This document shows positions 63,557 through 64,000 of a stretch of DNA of 64,000 nucleotides, piece by piece. The notes below the pieces were generated by a model, which saw only the letters and a program-made list of their open reading frames with translations, was not told where the DNA came from and ran no database searches. Origin of the DNA: Saccharina japonica (Eukaryota > Sar > Phaeophyceae > Laminariales > Laminariaceae). Made by a program: the position numbers and the translations under genes. How positions within the stretch are numbered: position 1 is the first letter of the stretch; each line of letters begins with the position of its first letter. Where the stretch lies: positions 383,839 to 447,838 of the forward strand of contig MEHQ01002044.1 of NCBI GenBank assembly GCA_008828725.1, read 5' to 3'.

Positions 63557-64000
63557 TTGGCCTACCGCCAACGCTCAACCCGGGGCTTGCGCATTTTTGA
63601 CACGCGCAAGGCTTGACTGTACACAATCTCAGTGACCACCAACCACGGCAATTTTTGTTTTTTTCAGTTTTGTTTTTCCTCGGCTCGGTGTTTGCGGTGT
63701 CGACCCGGCCGGAGCCATTTTGCTGTGTTTTGCTGTCCTACGTTCTGTTGTGTTTGCTGTTTTGAGCCCCCTGCGGTGTGGAGGCACTCATTAACTAAGT
63801 TTTCCACAGGCTCCCCAATCGACTAGCGACTGGGGTGTCTTCTGTGTTAGGAATCGACGACCGAACGGCCAATATCCTTTTCTTTTTTTCATTTTTGCAT
63901 CCGCTGGCAAAGGGAAAGGTATTCTATCTACGCACGGGATATTAGGCTTTTTCGCATCCATGGCGGCATTTTTTTTTTGCATTGACGTGCACATGCGATT
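63557..64000 (+). other. 3' flank of the lipid-droplet-like gene
   Basis: T-rich sequence (TTTTTGTTTTTTTCAGTTTTG and similar). A clear AATAAA signal is not seen. No further gene is visible before the window ends. Confidence 0.4.

Overview
This is intron-rich nuclear DNA from a eukaryote. The long AT/GC-balanced introns, dense TIR-type mini-elements, a LINE reverse-transcriptase fragment and the gene set point to a stramenopile, most likely a brown alga of the Ectocarpus type. That placement is an inference; no ribosomal or organelle marker is present. Single Ns at 24489 and 50801 and a 232-base gap at 42267-42498 show draft assembly. The window holds four real genes. I rebuilt them from splice sites and reading-frame phase; every internal junction keeps frame, and the three complete models have coding lengths divisible by three.

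Layout. (1) 1-14047, minus: N-terminal 633 residues of an Arg/Ser/Asp-rich spliceosomal-type protein, best read as a Prp5/DDX46-like DEAD-box helicase whose core lies beyond the left edge. (2) 14771-23381, plus: an 8-exon gene for a 500-residue seven-transmembrane protein with a C-terminal RGS domain. (3) 30145-48040, minus: a 16-exon gene for amidophosphoribosyltransferase (PurF, 545 residues), the first committed step of purine synthesis, of the enterobacterial (E. coli) type. (4) 58079-63556, plus: a 7-exon gene for a 451-residue protein with a disordered Pro/Ser/Ala N-terminus and an amphipathic C-terminal half resembling lipid-droplet coat proteins (perilipin or REF/LDAP-like). Genes 1/2 and 3/4 are divergent pairs; genes 2/3 converge. 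They do not form one pathway.

Between and inside the genes are at least six families of short terminal-inverted-repeat elements: TTAA-flanked piggyBac-like; hAT-like with (GGGTC)n cores; poly-G CATAGTAATCAGAAC; GGACAGATC; CACTCTGGACGG; and CTACAGTACAGGAC. There is also a 2.8-kb fold-back element (50803-53609) with about 1.2-kb arms around a LINE-RT fragment. Many introns carry their own private degenerate tandem repeat. Two short words, TATTAATA and ACCTGGTA, occur far more often than chance predicts.

The most interesting items are the 7TM-RGS receptor with decayed tandem copies of its 3' end, the lipid-droplet-like protein, the two consecutive GC-AG introns in purF, the large fold-back element, and the over-represented palindromic word TATTAATA.
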